Assembly (NCBI GenBank): GCA_035048815.1
Contig: JAUCBN010000020.1
Location: forward strand, 8,811,501-8,875,500
DNA from: Abelmoschus esculentus
Lineage: Eukaryota; Streptophyta; Magnoliopsida; Malvales; Malvaceae
Length of the DNA stretch: 64,000 nucleotides
Direction of reading: 5' to 3'
Position numbers and translations under genes: made by a program. The number at the start of each line of letters is the position of its first letter. Positions within the stretch are counted from its first letter, which is position 1. The notes below the pieces were generated by a model that saw only the letters and a program-made list of their open reading frames with translations, searched no databases and was not told where the DNA came from. Shown in pieces: positions 1 to 12,614 of this stretch.

Positions 1-1068
1 ATAAAAGTTGGAATGATCTTATGCGTGGCTAAAGAGTCAAATAAGGAGTCTCCTAATTTATTCATGAATCCTTTTGTGGCTCTTTTATTCGAGACAGAAC
101 CTGCAATAGATTCAACGACAATTAAGTTCTCCTTACACCACATATTTGGAAAGGTTGAGTTTAATAGGAGTATAGATCGACCTACTTCAAATTTGTAATT
201 TGCAAAGGGTAGAATTATCGATACAAAAAACCAAGTTGAAAGGATTACATCTATAAATAATTATAAGGAAATGAGTTTCTATGATCAAGGTAAACGTAAA
301 GATCATCATGGTGATATGAACAGGAAGTCTAAAAAAAACAATTCACTACTTGTTTCATTTAGTGATTTTTTTATCAACTTTGTTCCTGAAGGGTTCCTAT
401 GGCTAAAGCACTTGCTTTCAAGAAAGCTCCTAGTGGTGCTCTAACTAATATGATTGTTTGCTTTCAAGGTAAATCATAACTTCAAGGTATGGGGTTGAGT
501 CCTTCCCTGAAGGATGAAAATATTAGCCACCAAATATGTCAATCTAAACAGTTGAAGAGCAATGCTAAATATACAAAAATGCATGGTGAAATTGAGATGG
601 AATCGAGAGAAGCAAATCAATTATTGGATCACATAAGATTATCTCTACCATATGATCCAAGAGATGCAGTTATGAATATGGTCAGGATACACATTGATAC
701 TAGTATTTTTATTGATGTTGATGATCCTTATGATTTTAGACTGTTATTAATGGGGATGTTGAAATGAAATTAATAGTAGAAAGAGTGACTTGATATTGGA
801 GAATTTTGATATTGTTTTATGTTGTAATAAATAACCTACAACATTATATTACTTTAGACATTTTATTGCTATGATCGATGAAGTCGTGAATAAATATTGT
901 TTGATAATTGTGAGTAATGTTGATAATAATGAATAAGCACTAAGCATATTCCGTAATCCAGGTGATACTTTGAGCATCATAGCAATTGACGCATGTCTTT
1001 CATACAGTGATTGTTGGGGCTTATTTCTTTGTTGAACCTATTGGTAATTGATGGAGGCTCAGAAGTCC
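1..1068. other. Unassigned AT-rich DNA
   Basis: No gene or repeat family recognised. A 92-codon open frame (489-767, +) and a 61-codon one (13-198, +) exist, but neither resembles a protein I know and neither has flanking splice or regulatory signals that I can defend. The stretch runs up to an LTR on its right, so it may be the internal part of a decayed transposon or ordinary intergenic DNA. Confidence 0.4.
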
Positions 1069-2394
1069 TGTCTTTTTTCACCTTTGTCAGATTGTAATAC
1101 TTTAGATTTTCGATTCCACAGGGACTGTGTCAACTTCACTACCTCTTATGGCTGCATTAGAAAAAGTAAAAACACAGGTAATGGTTGAGTTGAGAATTCT
1201 AAATTAACTACTAAAACTAAACTAAATATGGAAGAAATAAAGATGAATAAAGTGAGGTTAAGTTGAGTGCTTCGTAGAGGAGAATCCAATTATGCTAAGT
1301 ATCCACTTATTAATGCAGTGGGTTGAACTGCCGCCTCGGCGGATCGCATAAAGGATTACCGCAGCTGCCTAGGCGAGGTTATGCCTTGTCGACAATTCAA
1401 CATTCCATAGTTCGACAGAGCATCCTTGTATGTCTTCTTCCTTATCCCTAAGAAAAGAGAAATGTTGAAACCCACGAGTCTTGATGATACCTCCCGGCGT
1501 GAATCAAGGGCGGATAAAAACCTCACATGCGTCTTGTTAGTCGCTGAAATCCTGGATAACCGGATTAGTCAATGGCCATGAGTAAAGACCGTATTCTCTC
1601 GTTTCGTGAGCCTAACTCTCTCGATATTAGATAAATGGATTTTTCTTCACATACTTATCATCTCGAGCTCATATGCAAAGAAGAGTAAACGCCAAGAGAG
1701 AATAAACTATGAAATAGGTTTTGCATTAATAAATATCTAGCATAACATAACTATCTTCTCCAACTACTCCACAAACAACCTAAACCATTGAAGAATTTTA
1801 GAACATGATGTAGTTGGCGGCTAAAGGTATTGTCTAGGGTAAAACTTCTTCCCTTAAGACTAAACCTAATATGTGCCTTATATAGGCCAAGCCCTAGGTT
1901 AAAGCTTTCCATGCAAGGAAAGAGTTCTAAAGAAGAAACAAGTATAATTCCTAATTAAACTTTATTTCCTAAAATATCTCTTCTTTCCCGCACGTGACTT
2001 TGACCAAGGCTTGACTTCGTAGTTTGGCTCCGTCTTTCTTTCGCTCATTGTCCATTAAGATCAACATCTTTTTCTCTTTCTATCGAGCACTGGTTATCAT
2101 CTTCACTCTGCTGCCGCGGCCTTAAAAGTGCTGCCTTGGCGGGTGCTCCATCTACACTTCAGCATCTGTTTTCCCAATTGACCATCTTTATATGTAGTTT
2201 CCTGTCTAAGAAAGAAAACTATCAAATGCATCTGTTTTATGCCAATTATTAGATGAATTCATGAATTATATGTTTGGATGCTGAAGTATGGAAAATATGC
2301 AGAAATATCTATTAAAGTCCTTGAATCATGTCCTTTATTAGTAAATATTGAGTGGGAAAATAGTAAAAAAAATAGGACTTTTATGCACTCATCA
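1069..2394 (-). mobile_element. LTR-II copy, minus strand (Athila-like type LTR)
   Basis: Reverse-complement relative of the LTR at 5720-6649. On the minus strand it starts TGATGAGTGCATAAAA (the other copy starts TGATAAGTGCATAAAA), then shares a TATA-containing block (CTTATATAGGCC seen on the plus strand near 1870), the blocks around GAATCAAGGGCGGAT, and a GC-rich GCCGCCTCGGCGG segment near 1331. The low-coordinate end is inferred by alignment with the other copy. I did not find a convincing target-site duplication. No coding internal region adjoins it, so it may be a solo LTR. Confidence 0.6.
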
Positions 2395-2800
2395 GTCATC
2401 ATTTTAAGTGGTGGAATGAGTTGATGAAAAAGAAAATTTTAATTATCTGATTATAAAATGGGTGTGTGTGTTTTTTGCAACAAACCAAATTCAAAATATG
2501 ATTCAAGGAAAAATTATTGTCAACAAAACACAAATCGAGGTATTAAACTTGCCTGTATTAACATGGAAACCATATTCAACCTAATTTTTTAGGTCAAAAG
2601 TTGGGAGTCAAGTTATAAAAATTTTCTCTCAAGAAAGATGTTTAATTCAAAATAATTTAAAATTTATGTTACTTTGACAATTTAATAAACATATTGAGAA
2701 TTTCAATCTGATAAATATAAATGCTTTTAATATTATCTCAATAATCAATATGACATCTGAAAATAGTTTCGTAAGAACATGAATCTAATAGGCTCTTAAT
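2395..2800. other. AT-rich spacer, nothing recognised
   Basis: Low-GC DNA with stops in all frames. No ORF, splice pattern or known repeat was recognised. Confidence 0.4.
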
Positions 2801-2889
2801 CAAAATATCCCATAGTCCGAAATACGACATATTTCATAACAAATAAAAACATTAAACTAAAATAATTAAAACGAGACCATACTAAATAA

Positions 2890-3427
2890 TAAATTATTTG
2901 AGTAATGTGTGAGTTGCACCAAGTACTAATTTGCCTAGACATATGGGCTTACAACTAAACATTATAGGTTTAACAACATAACCCGAGACTCTTTCACACG
3001 AACCGACCCAAACTACCGAACCCCAACTACACAACCCACTCACTCTAACTGAACATTCCCAATCCACTCAAAAAGCAAAAGTAAGTGGGTGAGAAAGTTG
3101 CGTGAGAGACGAGAGAGAGATGGAGAAGGTTGTCGCGGTTACCCTTCAAAAAGTATCTAGAAAAGAGTTTTCTAAACCTATTAACTTTAATATTACCCTA
3201 AGGAAAAGGGTAAAAAAACCCCAAATAAACGCTTTCTCTTTTTTAATTTTAAATATCTACCATTTAAACAAAATGGTCACAAAATTCTGAGCTTTGCCTA
3301 AAAATTCAATTTAAAAAATAGCCTTAAACTAAAATTAGGGTTTAAAAAAAATTAAAAATTATTAGGGTTTTTAAAATTAGGGATTTCAAAAATTTAAATT
3401 CTAAATTGGGGAAAATTTGAGGTGTTA
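2890..3427 (-). mobile_element. Probable chromovirus LTR fragment
   Basis: The plus strand ends in GAGGTGTTACA at 3427, i.e. a minus-strand TGTAACACCTC start, the usual opening of chromovirus LTRs in this window (compare 12337 and 16140). The adjacent AT-rich sequence carries several TTAGGG/ACCCTAA words, common in LTR leader DNA. The left limit is a guess. No partner LTR or polypurine tract is visible. Confidence 0.35.
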
Positions 3428-3959
3428 CAATTGGTTTTTATTTGTTTTTTCAAACATTACTGACATGGAAAACTGTTAATGGTTCATACTTCTTTTTCGA
3501 TCAAGGCTAAGAGAGTATGGGGACATGTTTGATCTAATCATCGAAAAAGGTCATATTCGAATCCTTGAGGACAAGAATTAATTCAAGAGGGGAGTATTAT
3601 AACAATCTATTTTTAATAGAGTGAAACGACACCGTTTTACTCATTTGTTATACTGTTTCAGATTATGGAATGAATGAAATCATCTTTTCTCTTCTCCAAT
3701 TTTCTGCTTGTGTTGTCTCAACTCTTCTCTTTTATCCATTCTTTCATTTTAATTCTTTTTATTAGCTTCGGAGTGTTACACAGTGCATTTGCATTTTGGT
3801 TGTTATCCATTGTAAGTAAGCATCTTCTTCCTTAATTTGTGGGTCTTGAAACCTCCTCTTCTATATGGAATACAATTTTGCAATTCTTTGTGAACAGGTC
3901 AACAACTTCCATCATGTGCTTGCATTATAGGTTATGATCCATCAAGAAAGGTGATAAGT

Positions 3960-4560
3960 GTATGCGTGTGTATCTTTTTCGAATTAAAGAAATTTATGAT
4001 GCTTTAGCTTCTTTTAAGAGTTTTATCTCCTCGGTTGAAAAAATAACAAGCTTGTTAAATGGACTATATCGAGATTATCACCCTTCTATAGCTATAATCA
4101 TTGCCAGTAAAGAACCCTATACATTAGACAGGGTTTCCAACTTGTTAATCGATGCTGAAACTTAGATGCAAGGGTTTGAGATCCAATTAGAAGTCTTGCC
4201 TCTTAGTGCTAATTTTGTGTATGTCTCCAAATCGAGCAATGATATTGAGACACAATACAATCCCAGGCATCCTACATGTCTCAATAGTAGTTCAATAACA
4301 GATATAAATGCCATGATCATGGTATGATCCAAATACAATGCCAAGTGTGTGGCAAAAATGGTTTTCTTGCTGACATATGTTGATATAGCTTTGATTGAGA
4401 CAATCCTAGGGTTCATGCCTCGAAAATAAAAGACCAACATAAGGGTCAGGAATCTGAGAGTACTTATTACACCACATATGATAACAATACCAATATAGGT
4501 TGTCGATGCTGCAACAACGAACATCAAGTGTCAGACTCTCAACCACAAGATCATGTTGTT
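3960..4560 (+). pseudogene. Ty1/copia gag fragment
   Basis: The frame from 3962 reads like the C-terminal half of a copia UBN2-type gag: a YLFRIKEIYDALAS block, then LLNGLYRDYHPSIAIII, matching the family pattern 'L..LP..Y..fv..i'. It stops at 4165 (TAG) after LLIDAET, and gag-like sequence may continue in that region. The N-terminal part is missing. It cannot make capsid. Family assignment rests on the motif order and on the copia integrase downstream. Confidence 0.55.
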
Positions 4561-4899
4561 TCAGTAGGCAATGATCATTGGGTGGTAGACTCTAGAGTTA
4601 CACACCATGTACACTTGACTCCACCAATTTCACTAATGGCGCTGACTACAATGGTCTAGGTAAGCTTATTTTAGGTAATGAAGTAACTTTATCCATAAAA
4701 AAATTACGTCATCACTTGTGCATTCTCCCTCACGTGATTTAATCTTAAGTAATCTATTACATATTCTTTAAGTAATCTTGAGTTTCATTCTACATGGTGC
4801 ATAGTTCGTGATTAAGACATAAGGGAAGTGTTGCAACACTTAGATATGTATGAGTAGGATAAAAAGTAGGACAAAAAGTAATCTTGTAATCTCATCTGT

Positions 4900-5719
4900 T
4901 TTTTTCTTAGATATGTATGAGTTGTAGCATAGAAGGCTCGAGCATCCTGTTTATGAGACATTAGTTAAGATGTATAAAGAAATGCATGTAACCTTGATAT
5001 ATGACAAAAATAAAATGTGTGTTTTTTGTCGAGTAGGTAAAAGTCATAATCTTTCTTTTCAACATTATCTCACAGAATATACAACTCCTTTTGAACTTGT
5101 GCATGCAAACCTTTGGGGACATGCACACATTTTATTTGCAGGTTTTAAGTATTAAATTAGCTTTGTCGATACCTACATTAGGCAAACTTGGTTATACTTA
5201 CTCAAGGACAAAGCTCAAGGTTCAAAGACATTTGATTTGTTTCAAGTAATGGTGAAAAATCAATTTGAATCCTCGATCAAAGAAGTGCAAGCAGACTGGA
5301 AGGTGAGTTTCGAGGTCTGTCTCAATTAATGGAGCTTGGAATCAAACACAAGGTTAATTACTCTAGTACTTCAGAACAAAATGGGATTGTAGAGCTTAAG
5401 CATCGACATCTTACTGAACTTGCACTTGTCTTACTCTCTCAGGCATCATTACCTTTGCGTTCCTAGTCTTATGCTATGACAACTATTGTTTATCTTATTA
5501 ATCGTATGCCTACTAGGGTTTTGCATGGATGCTCTCCCTTCTAAAAATTGTTTCACCAGCATCTAGACTTCAATGATGTCCGTATATTTGGATGTCAAGG
5601 TTTTCCCATTTGCGTCCATTCCAACTAAATAAAATGGACTTAGGTCACAGCCATGCACATACCTTGGCATCATTCCTCACCAACAAGGTTCCCTGTGCCT
5701 TACAAAGGAGGGTAAGATT
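4900..5719 (+). pseudogene. Ty1/copia integrase fragment
   Basis: An ORF from 4970 carries the copia GAG-pre-integrase to integrase junction: ends of the HHCC region (CVFCRVGKSHNLSF), then PFELVHANLWGHA, the site of the first catalytic Asp in 'HaDlWGP' (here Asp is replaced by Asn). Further blocks follow in shifted frames: ISFVDTY, TWLYLLKDKAQ, and a region matching the second catalytic Asp (VQADW). The ORF at 5592-5719 holds the tail block with RPFQLNKMDLGHSH and a Cys-Ala pair. It ends exactly at a solo-LTR insertion; the reading frame resumes at 6650. Non-functional. Confidence 0.75.
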
Positions 5720-6649
5720 TGATAAGTGCATAAAATTCATATATTTTATATCATTTATCCACTCAATTATTGCTAGTAATGAATAGATTTATTGGTAATA
5801 TTAGGAAATAGAATAAAGAGTTGTAATTTAATGTGAATATGTATTCTATTCCTTTTAGAACTCCTAATAATTATGGGAGACTTTGACCTAGGCTTGACCT
5901 ATATAAAGCAAGCCCTTAGGTATAGAAAAAGAAGTCGGTTTTCATAGAATAAACCCTTAGCCGCCAACAACATACCATGCTCTAAATCTTCCTAAAGGCC
6001 TAGGTTAATTGAGGAGTAGTTGGAGAAAAAACTCTTTCTTACATACGAGCTCGGAAGATAAGTTTGCAAAGAAAAACTTATTTGTCTAGATTAGGGATAG
6101 TTAGACTCACGAAACGAGAGAATACAACCTTTTCTATTGGGCATTCGCTAATCTAACAAGGATTTCAACTACTAAAAGTAAGCATATTATCAGTTGTTAT
6201 TCACCCTTGATTCACACCGAGGGTTATTATCAAGACGTAGCCTTCAATAGTACTTTGAATTAGGGATAAGAAAGAGGCAATTAAGGATGCTCTGTCGAAC
6301 TTTGAAAAGTTGAATTATTGACAAGGCATAACCCGCTGAGGCAGATAAGACGATCCTTCAACGACCCACCGAGGCGGTACTTCAACCCCATGCATTAATA
6401 AAAAGATAATATATTATAACTGGACTCCACTATACAAAGCAATTGACCTGGCCTTACTTCTTTCATCTCAATTTCAGTTATTTACTTAATTTATTTTCTT
6501 TAAATCAATCATTCACCAAATCAAAATTACTTTTGTTTTTATCTTTTTAGTTCAGGAATAATTTGTCGCATACGTAATCCATTCCTTTTGGGTTCGATAA
6601 TCTTAAGTATTACAATTTGGCATTAGGTGGACGCTTTATTCACAATACA
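5720..6649 (+). mobile_element. Solo LTR (LTR-II) inside copia pol
   Basis: Begins TGATAAGTGCATAAAA and ends CACAATACA. It is flanked by AGATT (5715-5719) and AGACT (6650-6654), a 5-bp target duplication with one transition. Removing the LTR and one duplicate restores the copia reading frame across the site, which confirms both ends. A TATA-type box (CCTATATAAAGC near 5908) and a GAGGCGG/GCTGAGGCAG segment near 6340-6380 are shared with the minus copy at 1069-2394. No internal region is left, so it is the product of LTR-LTR recombination. Confidence 0.8.
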
Positions 6650-7280
6650 AGACTCCATAAGCCTCACCAAGATTATTATATTTAGACATATATTATTTCA
6701 TGAAAATGTATTTCACTTTTCAAAGGTGATGGTGAGTTTGCTGAGAAGGAACATAGTCATACATCTCAAGAGATACCTATCATACATAGTTTGAGGAGAT
6801 TTTAAGGATAACCTAGCTCACAACAAGAAATGTCTACACATCAGTGTGCATCCCCTAGAGTGTCTATACCTACTCACCAATTTACATCCCCAAGAGGGTC
6901 TTATACCTCTCAGCCTTTAGAAGGCCGAGCTAGTACTTGCATCATTCCTACTCTAGGATATGCAGATTAAGAAGCCCAGAATCAAAGTGGGACAGATTGT
7001 GACATTCAACCTACTTCAAGTTTTACGAGTTTCTCAAGCTCTGAGGGTGCTTTGAATGAGCCTAAAATTGTACTAGCAATTGTGCCACCTAACATATGTG
7101 ATCATGGCCTTCCTATTGATCACACAAATATTGAAGGTGTCTTAGTTGGTGTAAGAGCTAATCGTCATTTCATGATTACTTGAAGCAAAAATGGTATCTT
7201 CAAACCAAAAACTTAAATAAATGAGGTTATTAAGGGTGACTTTGAACATGTAACAATCGAAAAAGCTTTTAAGGTTCCTA
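6650..7280 (+). pseudogene. Ty1/copia post-integrase linker fragment
   Basis: Continues the copia frame after the solo LTR: RLHKPHQDYYI then, after a TAG, a block matching the 'iyiSRHVvFdE..FPF' signature, a Ser/Pro/Thr-rich linker (6780-7000), and a HFMIT-x-SKNGIFKPK block that corresponds to the 'H.M.TRsk.GI.kPk' motif found just before RT. It ends at 7280 in the 'EP.s..eAl..p' region, where a chromovirus-type LTR starts. Several in-frame stops. No RT catalytic motif remains. Confidence 0.7.
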
Positions 7281-9084
7281 TGTAACCCCCTCGACCCGGT
7301 CTAAACGCCACCCAATTCGAACGAGCTACACGGGGAATAACGAGGCTAATCTAGAGACTCGCCTTGATAAACGACCCTAATTTCTTTTTTAATTTATCTT
7401 ATCTAGATGCTTCATTTAGATCCTACATGTTCATGCAAGGACTAAGTTTATTGGCAGTGGAAATTAAAGAGAAACGAGTCCTAATTTGACCGAACGAGTT
7501 TTAGGGACCTAATTGTAATTTTCTAGATAATTATACATTAAATGTGAAATTTAATTTATCGATCCTTAATTAAGTATATTTCATGCTTGCATGTAAATTT
7601 TCAGGTTAAAATAATATATATAAGACATCTAATTACATCCCTAAAGTTTAGTGACTAAAATGTAAGGTTTTCAAAGTATTTTTCAACCTTTAACGATATT
7701 ACCTAACATGGGTATCGAAACATCATTCTCTGGTATTGATACCTTAGTAAACGACGAAGGGGTATCGATACAGGTATTAAGCGTTTCAATACATTATCAA
7801 TAATTCAGAAGATTGCATGTGAGACAAACCCGTGTTTCGATACAACTAAAGGTCCGTTCTGATAGCACTTTGAAATTGTGAGGGTGGGTATCGAAACCCA
7901 ACAGAACTGTATCGATATGCTTGAGGAAATATTACTACTGTTTCGAAACCAATTCATGTAATTTCGATACCCAAGCTTAATTTCCCAGAAAATTGTTATT
8001 CTTTTGCCTAGGTATCGATATCCTATGAACTAGTATCAAAACCTTCTTCCCAGAAAGTGCATATTACTCTGGTTTTTAGTCTAAATGTGTCCAACAAAGT
8101 CTAAATACATAATTTCACCTAAAGGGCCATGAAACTCATGTATCAACAAGTTCCCTACATGCAACTTATCCTAGTTTATACAAGAATCATCCAACGTGTG
8201 ATTACATTCAAAGTTCATCAATTATCAACATAGAGAAACATAGAAGCTTGTGAAATTCAAATAAATTAATTTATTAAATCATAAAAATTAGATAAGCATG
8301 TTTACAACATAAACTTAGAAACTCATGGATTTAGTAGCATAAAACAAATGAACACTCCTTGCTTTTTCGGACAATGGCTCACTTTTTCTCTGCATTGCAA
8401 GGGAAAAGAGAATGTTTAAGCAATTACTCAGTGAGCAATGTATAAAAAAATTAATTTAACAAACTTGCAATGCATCCCATAATATACTAAAGAGGTTTTA
8501 GAAGAAAAGTCGGTTCATGCTCTTAAAACAATCTTACACGGCTAAAACGCCACCAAGAGTAAAAATCCAGCAAGTGTTTTATCACCTGGAAAAAATCCAA
8601 AAAACTCAAGACTTACATGCTTCATTAGCAAGGCTTTAAAAAAGTTTGAAAACAAGTCAAACTCACGCAAACTCATTTTGCAATTAAAATCAATATAAAC
8701 TTAACATTTGCGTTTTCACATGTTGGTACTAGTGATCCGATTAGTCTACTTCTAATCGTTGGGATAAATGGATACTCGCATGAAGATGTATATGTCGAAT
8801 CATGCCACATATGGAACTAAACCGTCACCATACCACGTATGAGGGCTAATCATACCACGCATGAGTTTATCTTATGCACACGAATGGAATCAATTCCAAA
8901 CATGTTTCCCACCTTATTTTCCAGTATAAGCTACGCTTAAATGCAATACAACACATATATCACAATTCAAGCAATAACTCTAATGCATCACTAAGAAATT
9001 TACACACGTATACGAATTTTCATAATTTATAACAGTGCAATAACATCCTATCGATCGATCGGCTTATCCCTATAACATCATCTC

Positions 9085-12000
9085 TGTAACCCCCTTAACC
9101 CGGCCTAGACGGAACCGACTCTAACGGATTACACGGGGAATACCGAACCAAACCCGCGAAGGCCGATCCGATAAACAACCCTGAAGACGTTATACTTTTT
9201 TTTCTTATCTAAAGTCATGGTAGAAATTTATTCCATCGAAGTTCAATTAACATACTAAGAGCACCCATGGCAAATTTCAAACCAAACGGAGCATTCTAAC
9301 ATCACCAATTATGGACTAAGATAATTAAGCTATTAATTTCGAAGGTCCAAAATTCAATTTAAGTTAATTATCTTGTAATTAAGTCAATTTCATGCTTATA
9401 CGAGAAATTTCAATCTAAACTAGCCTTCGTGACCCTCTCAAATGAACTTAAAAGATTTCCGGGACAAAAATGCAATTCCGGCAACTAACAACTCAAATCA
9501 GACATGGAGTATCGATACAACTAGGCCCTATATCGAAACACTGATGTGGAACTAACGATATTAACTGCCAAAAGACAAAGGTTTCGAAATAGCCCTTGAC
9601 AGTTTTGAAACTTTAGTGTCTAGTGAGGTTCAGGTATCGAAACTGAACCCCATGGTTTCGAAACCTAGGCTTGTTTGGCCTTGAGTATCGATACCAGTCA
9701 GAGCAGCATCAATACCTCTATGCCCAGAAACATAAAATTAGCTCTTATAAGTAGATTTAACTCATTCAAGACACATCCATAGATCACCATCAACTACATG
9801 CATAATTCCTAGGCACCAAGAGCAACTTAGGCAACCAATTGAAACCATCATAGACCCCGTAACTCCTATAAGCATGCTTTCTAACTTTTTCACAATATTC
9901 ATAACCATACAAGAATAACCATACCTCAAGCAAACACAATAGCATACAAATCTATCCAATCAACAAGGAAACATGTTTATAGGTCACTTTTACAACTATT
10001 TTGCTAATTCAAAACAACCCCTCTAAAGGAAAAAGTTTACACATTGCCAAATCTTATTTATTTTGTCAAATCATACAAAAAATGAGTAAGGTTTCTCCCC
10101 TTGAACCACTTGATCCAAATGCTTTCCCGAAAGCCTTTATTTCTCTACAAGGATAAAAAGAGAGCTGAAGAAAAACATGCTTAGTGAGGTAGCTCTAAAA
10201 CAAGTTCATCAATGCAACATTTAAAACCACTTTAAAACCATAACATGTAACTTTTGTGCTAAGTTAAAACATGCTTAGACAAATTATGCTCATATACATT
10301 CTCGAATCAATTCATGAATCATGCATATTAGCATTTAAGTGACAACTTGTTGTGAACCTTAAACTCACCAAATACACGGATTACTTATACCACAATTAGA
10401 GATACTTGGTCTTAACATGGATCGGTTGGACAAATAATCACCCTTGTATACATGTTAACCCACTACGCACAGTCGGACACAAAGTCACCCTTGTCTACGT
10501 AGGGTCATCTATATGTACGGTCGGACACTAAGTCACCCTTGTTTACATATAGGCAAACACTACACGCATGGTCGGACACATAGTCACCCTTGTTTACGTG
10601 TAGGCAACATCAATATTCTCATAATCTTTAAAGTGCACTTTATCCTAATGACATGTCAGTTGTATTCGTAACTATAATTAGTTTCACTAAGCCAATATCA
10701 TTCCAATCTTTCATGATAACTTGTTGTTTCACAATGCATTGAAAATATGTTCATCAAGGTGAATCGAAACCATGCTCAACGGCTTGCTCGAGATAAGGCA
10801 ATAACCATATTTTAATCTAAATCATTCTCATGCTTCCAAAAGCCATAAATATCATTTTAAACTATGCATCTAAAGCAACTAACACATGCATGCATCATTT
10901 CAAAATCCAACTTATGCATCGAAACATTTCTATAAAAGCATCTTCTACAAATCCAATGCAATGTAGCCAAAACATAGGAAATGCTTCCGAAACCATAGAA
11001 ATCACTTACTCTTGAACTATGGAAATCTTTTACACTATTCCATAATTCCCAAAACAGAACCAAACGTTTGCGAATCACTTTTAACCCAAATTCACTCACC
11101 GACAAGAAAAACTAGCCTTCGTCGATGCTCCAACGGTAACGTCAATGTACCATCCACTTAAGAGTCTTCTTGTACCTCCTCTACATTACCAAAACAGATC
11201 ATACACATTAAAATATGCTCAACACAGCAGCAACACTAAACCTCCACAAACTCTACCGAGACCAAGTCGAAAAAGCCAAAAAAGAAGCAAAAACAACAAA
11301 AAACTACTCCAGCCACTAAACTAACGAATCTAACTCCTAAACATAACTAAATATGAACTAAAAACACCTTCAAACCTTCCTTATACCTCCAGCAAAAACA
11401 GAGCATCAAAAACAACCCATAAAACCACCCAAAAACCACTTCTAACAACACTGATTCATTTATTCTGAGATTAAAACTATATGAGATCATTACAAGACTC
11501 ATTTAATCATCCAAATAAGTATAACTTCATAGAAAATCATCCTAATTACAACATTAATCAAGATCTAATGTATTTTTCTTAAAAATCCTTTAAAACTCCA
11601 AAATCTTGAATTAAAACACAAAATAAAGTTAAGATTAATGATTAGTAACACCATAGCTTTGGAATTTCAAATAAAGAACCCTAGAGTTGAAAAGGAAACA
11701 TAAAATTACCTTTGAGATGCTTCCACCAAATTTGACGTGAATTCTTCTCTTGATTTTTCCTAAAATTGGCTTTGGATTTTGTAAAACAAATTGAGAGGTT
11801 TTGATGAGGATGAAATGTTAATTAAAATGAGATAAATCTTGATAAAAGTGGAGAAGAATTCAGCAAAGGATTTGGGAAACCATGGAGAGAAAATTAGATT
11901 GAAAATGATGGAAAAATCAAGTGAAAAAGGAAAATGTGATTAACTGTCAATTAAAACCAAATTTGGTGAAAGATCTCTAATTAAAACATTTTAGGTTAAT

Positions 12001-12337
12001 GGACCTCTAATGATTATAAGCTTTGGATAAATTTTCAATTTAGTTACAAAGCCCAAATTTTTGAAAAATTACAATTTTGACACTTTTTCAAATTTTACAT
12101 TTTAGTCACTAAAATAGAAATTAAGCTTAATCAAACCAAATTAAGACTCAATTAACACTCCATTAGCCTTAGAATATTATTTAAATATTTTTATTTTTTT
12201 TAGAAATTTACTATTCACCCAATTAAAATATTAATATTTTAATTACCCAAAATTAATGAACTGAAAATCCGATTTGACCCGAATTGAACCTCCCTAAACA
12301 ACACTAAAACTTCTAGACCCAAATTCGAGATGTTACA
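9085..12337 (-). mobile_element. Nested solo LTR of a chromovirus-type element
   Basis: Reads TGTAACATCTCG at its 5' end and GGGGGTTACA at its 3' end on the minus strand, so TGTAAC/GTTACA form terminal inverted repeats. Flanks are ATCTC (9080-9084) and ATTTC (12338-12342), a 5-bp duplication with one transition. At 3.25 kb the size fits Tekay/Del-type LTRs. It holds a palindrome cluster (9500-9715) and a tandem repeat (10429-10605). No PBS, polypurine tract or pol is attached. The short ORFs within are chance frames. Confidence 0.75.
10429..10605. repeat. Tandem repeat, about 49-bp unit
   Basis: The block GTCGGACAC..AGTCACCCTTGT recurs at about 10473, 10520 and 10571, with a partial leading copy near 10429; units are separated by variable TAC/GTA-rich text. 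It lies inside the solo LTR and probably reflects slippage or a repeated regulatory block. Confidence 0.75.
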
Positions 12338-12614
12338 ATTTCAATATCTAACACAAAACAATATCAATGCTCAAGTTATTATATTAAAAAACAGTAGATA
12401 AAACATTAACATCCCACATTCTCGTGCTTACTCGCAAAAATCGATAAAATCCCTTTTTAGCTTATTTCAAAAACAAGGTATGAGATCTTTTAAAAAATCA
12501 ACATAAAAATAGTAACGTGAGCGTTCTAAACACGTACATAATCACATATGTACTATTGTAACACGAGCATGTAAAAAACATAGTAAAACAAGCATATTAT
12601 GGGAAAACCGATTT

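Larger units (their letters stand above)
3480..7280 (+). mobile_element. Decayed Ty1/copia retrotransposon
   Basis: Fragments read 5' to 3' on the plus strand in copia order: a gag piece (about 3960-4560), a GAG-pre-integrase/integrase piece (about 4900-5719), and the post-integrase linker to early RT region (6650-7280). A stretch at 3540-3600 resembles the 3' end of copia pol plus a polypurine tract (AAGAGGGGAGTAT), followed by a possible short LTR (3598-3777). Stops and frameshifts are frequent. It is interrupted by a solo LTR at 5720-6649 and cut off at 7280 by a chromovirus-type LTR. RT proper and RNase H are absent. Confidence 0.75.
7281..12614 (-). mobile_element. Chromovirus-type LTR, split by a nested solo LTR
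   Basis: The plus strand starts TGTAACCCCCTCGACCCGG at 7281, the reverse complement of an LTR 3' end of the same family as the LTR at 9085 (both then carry an ACACGGGGAATA block). It contains a cluster of ATCGAT-type palindromes at 7690-8050. It runs to 9084, is interrupted by a solo LTR (9085-12337), resumes at 12338 and disappears near 12614, where the LTR of element E begins. Its own 5' end and any internal region are missing. Confidence 0.6.

Noticed and set aside
489..767. 92-codon ORF as a protein-coding gene
   Set aside because: No recognisable family, no supporting signals, and it sits beside transposon DNA. Listed only as part of an unassigned stretch.
3310..3400. TTAGGG/ACCCTAA words suggesting an interstitial telomere
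   Set aside because: Only a few scattered copies in AT-rich DNA, not a tandem array.
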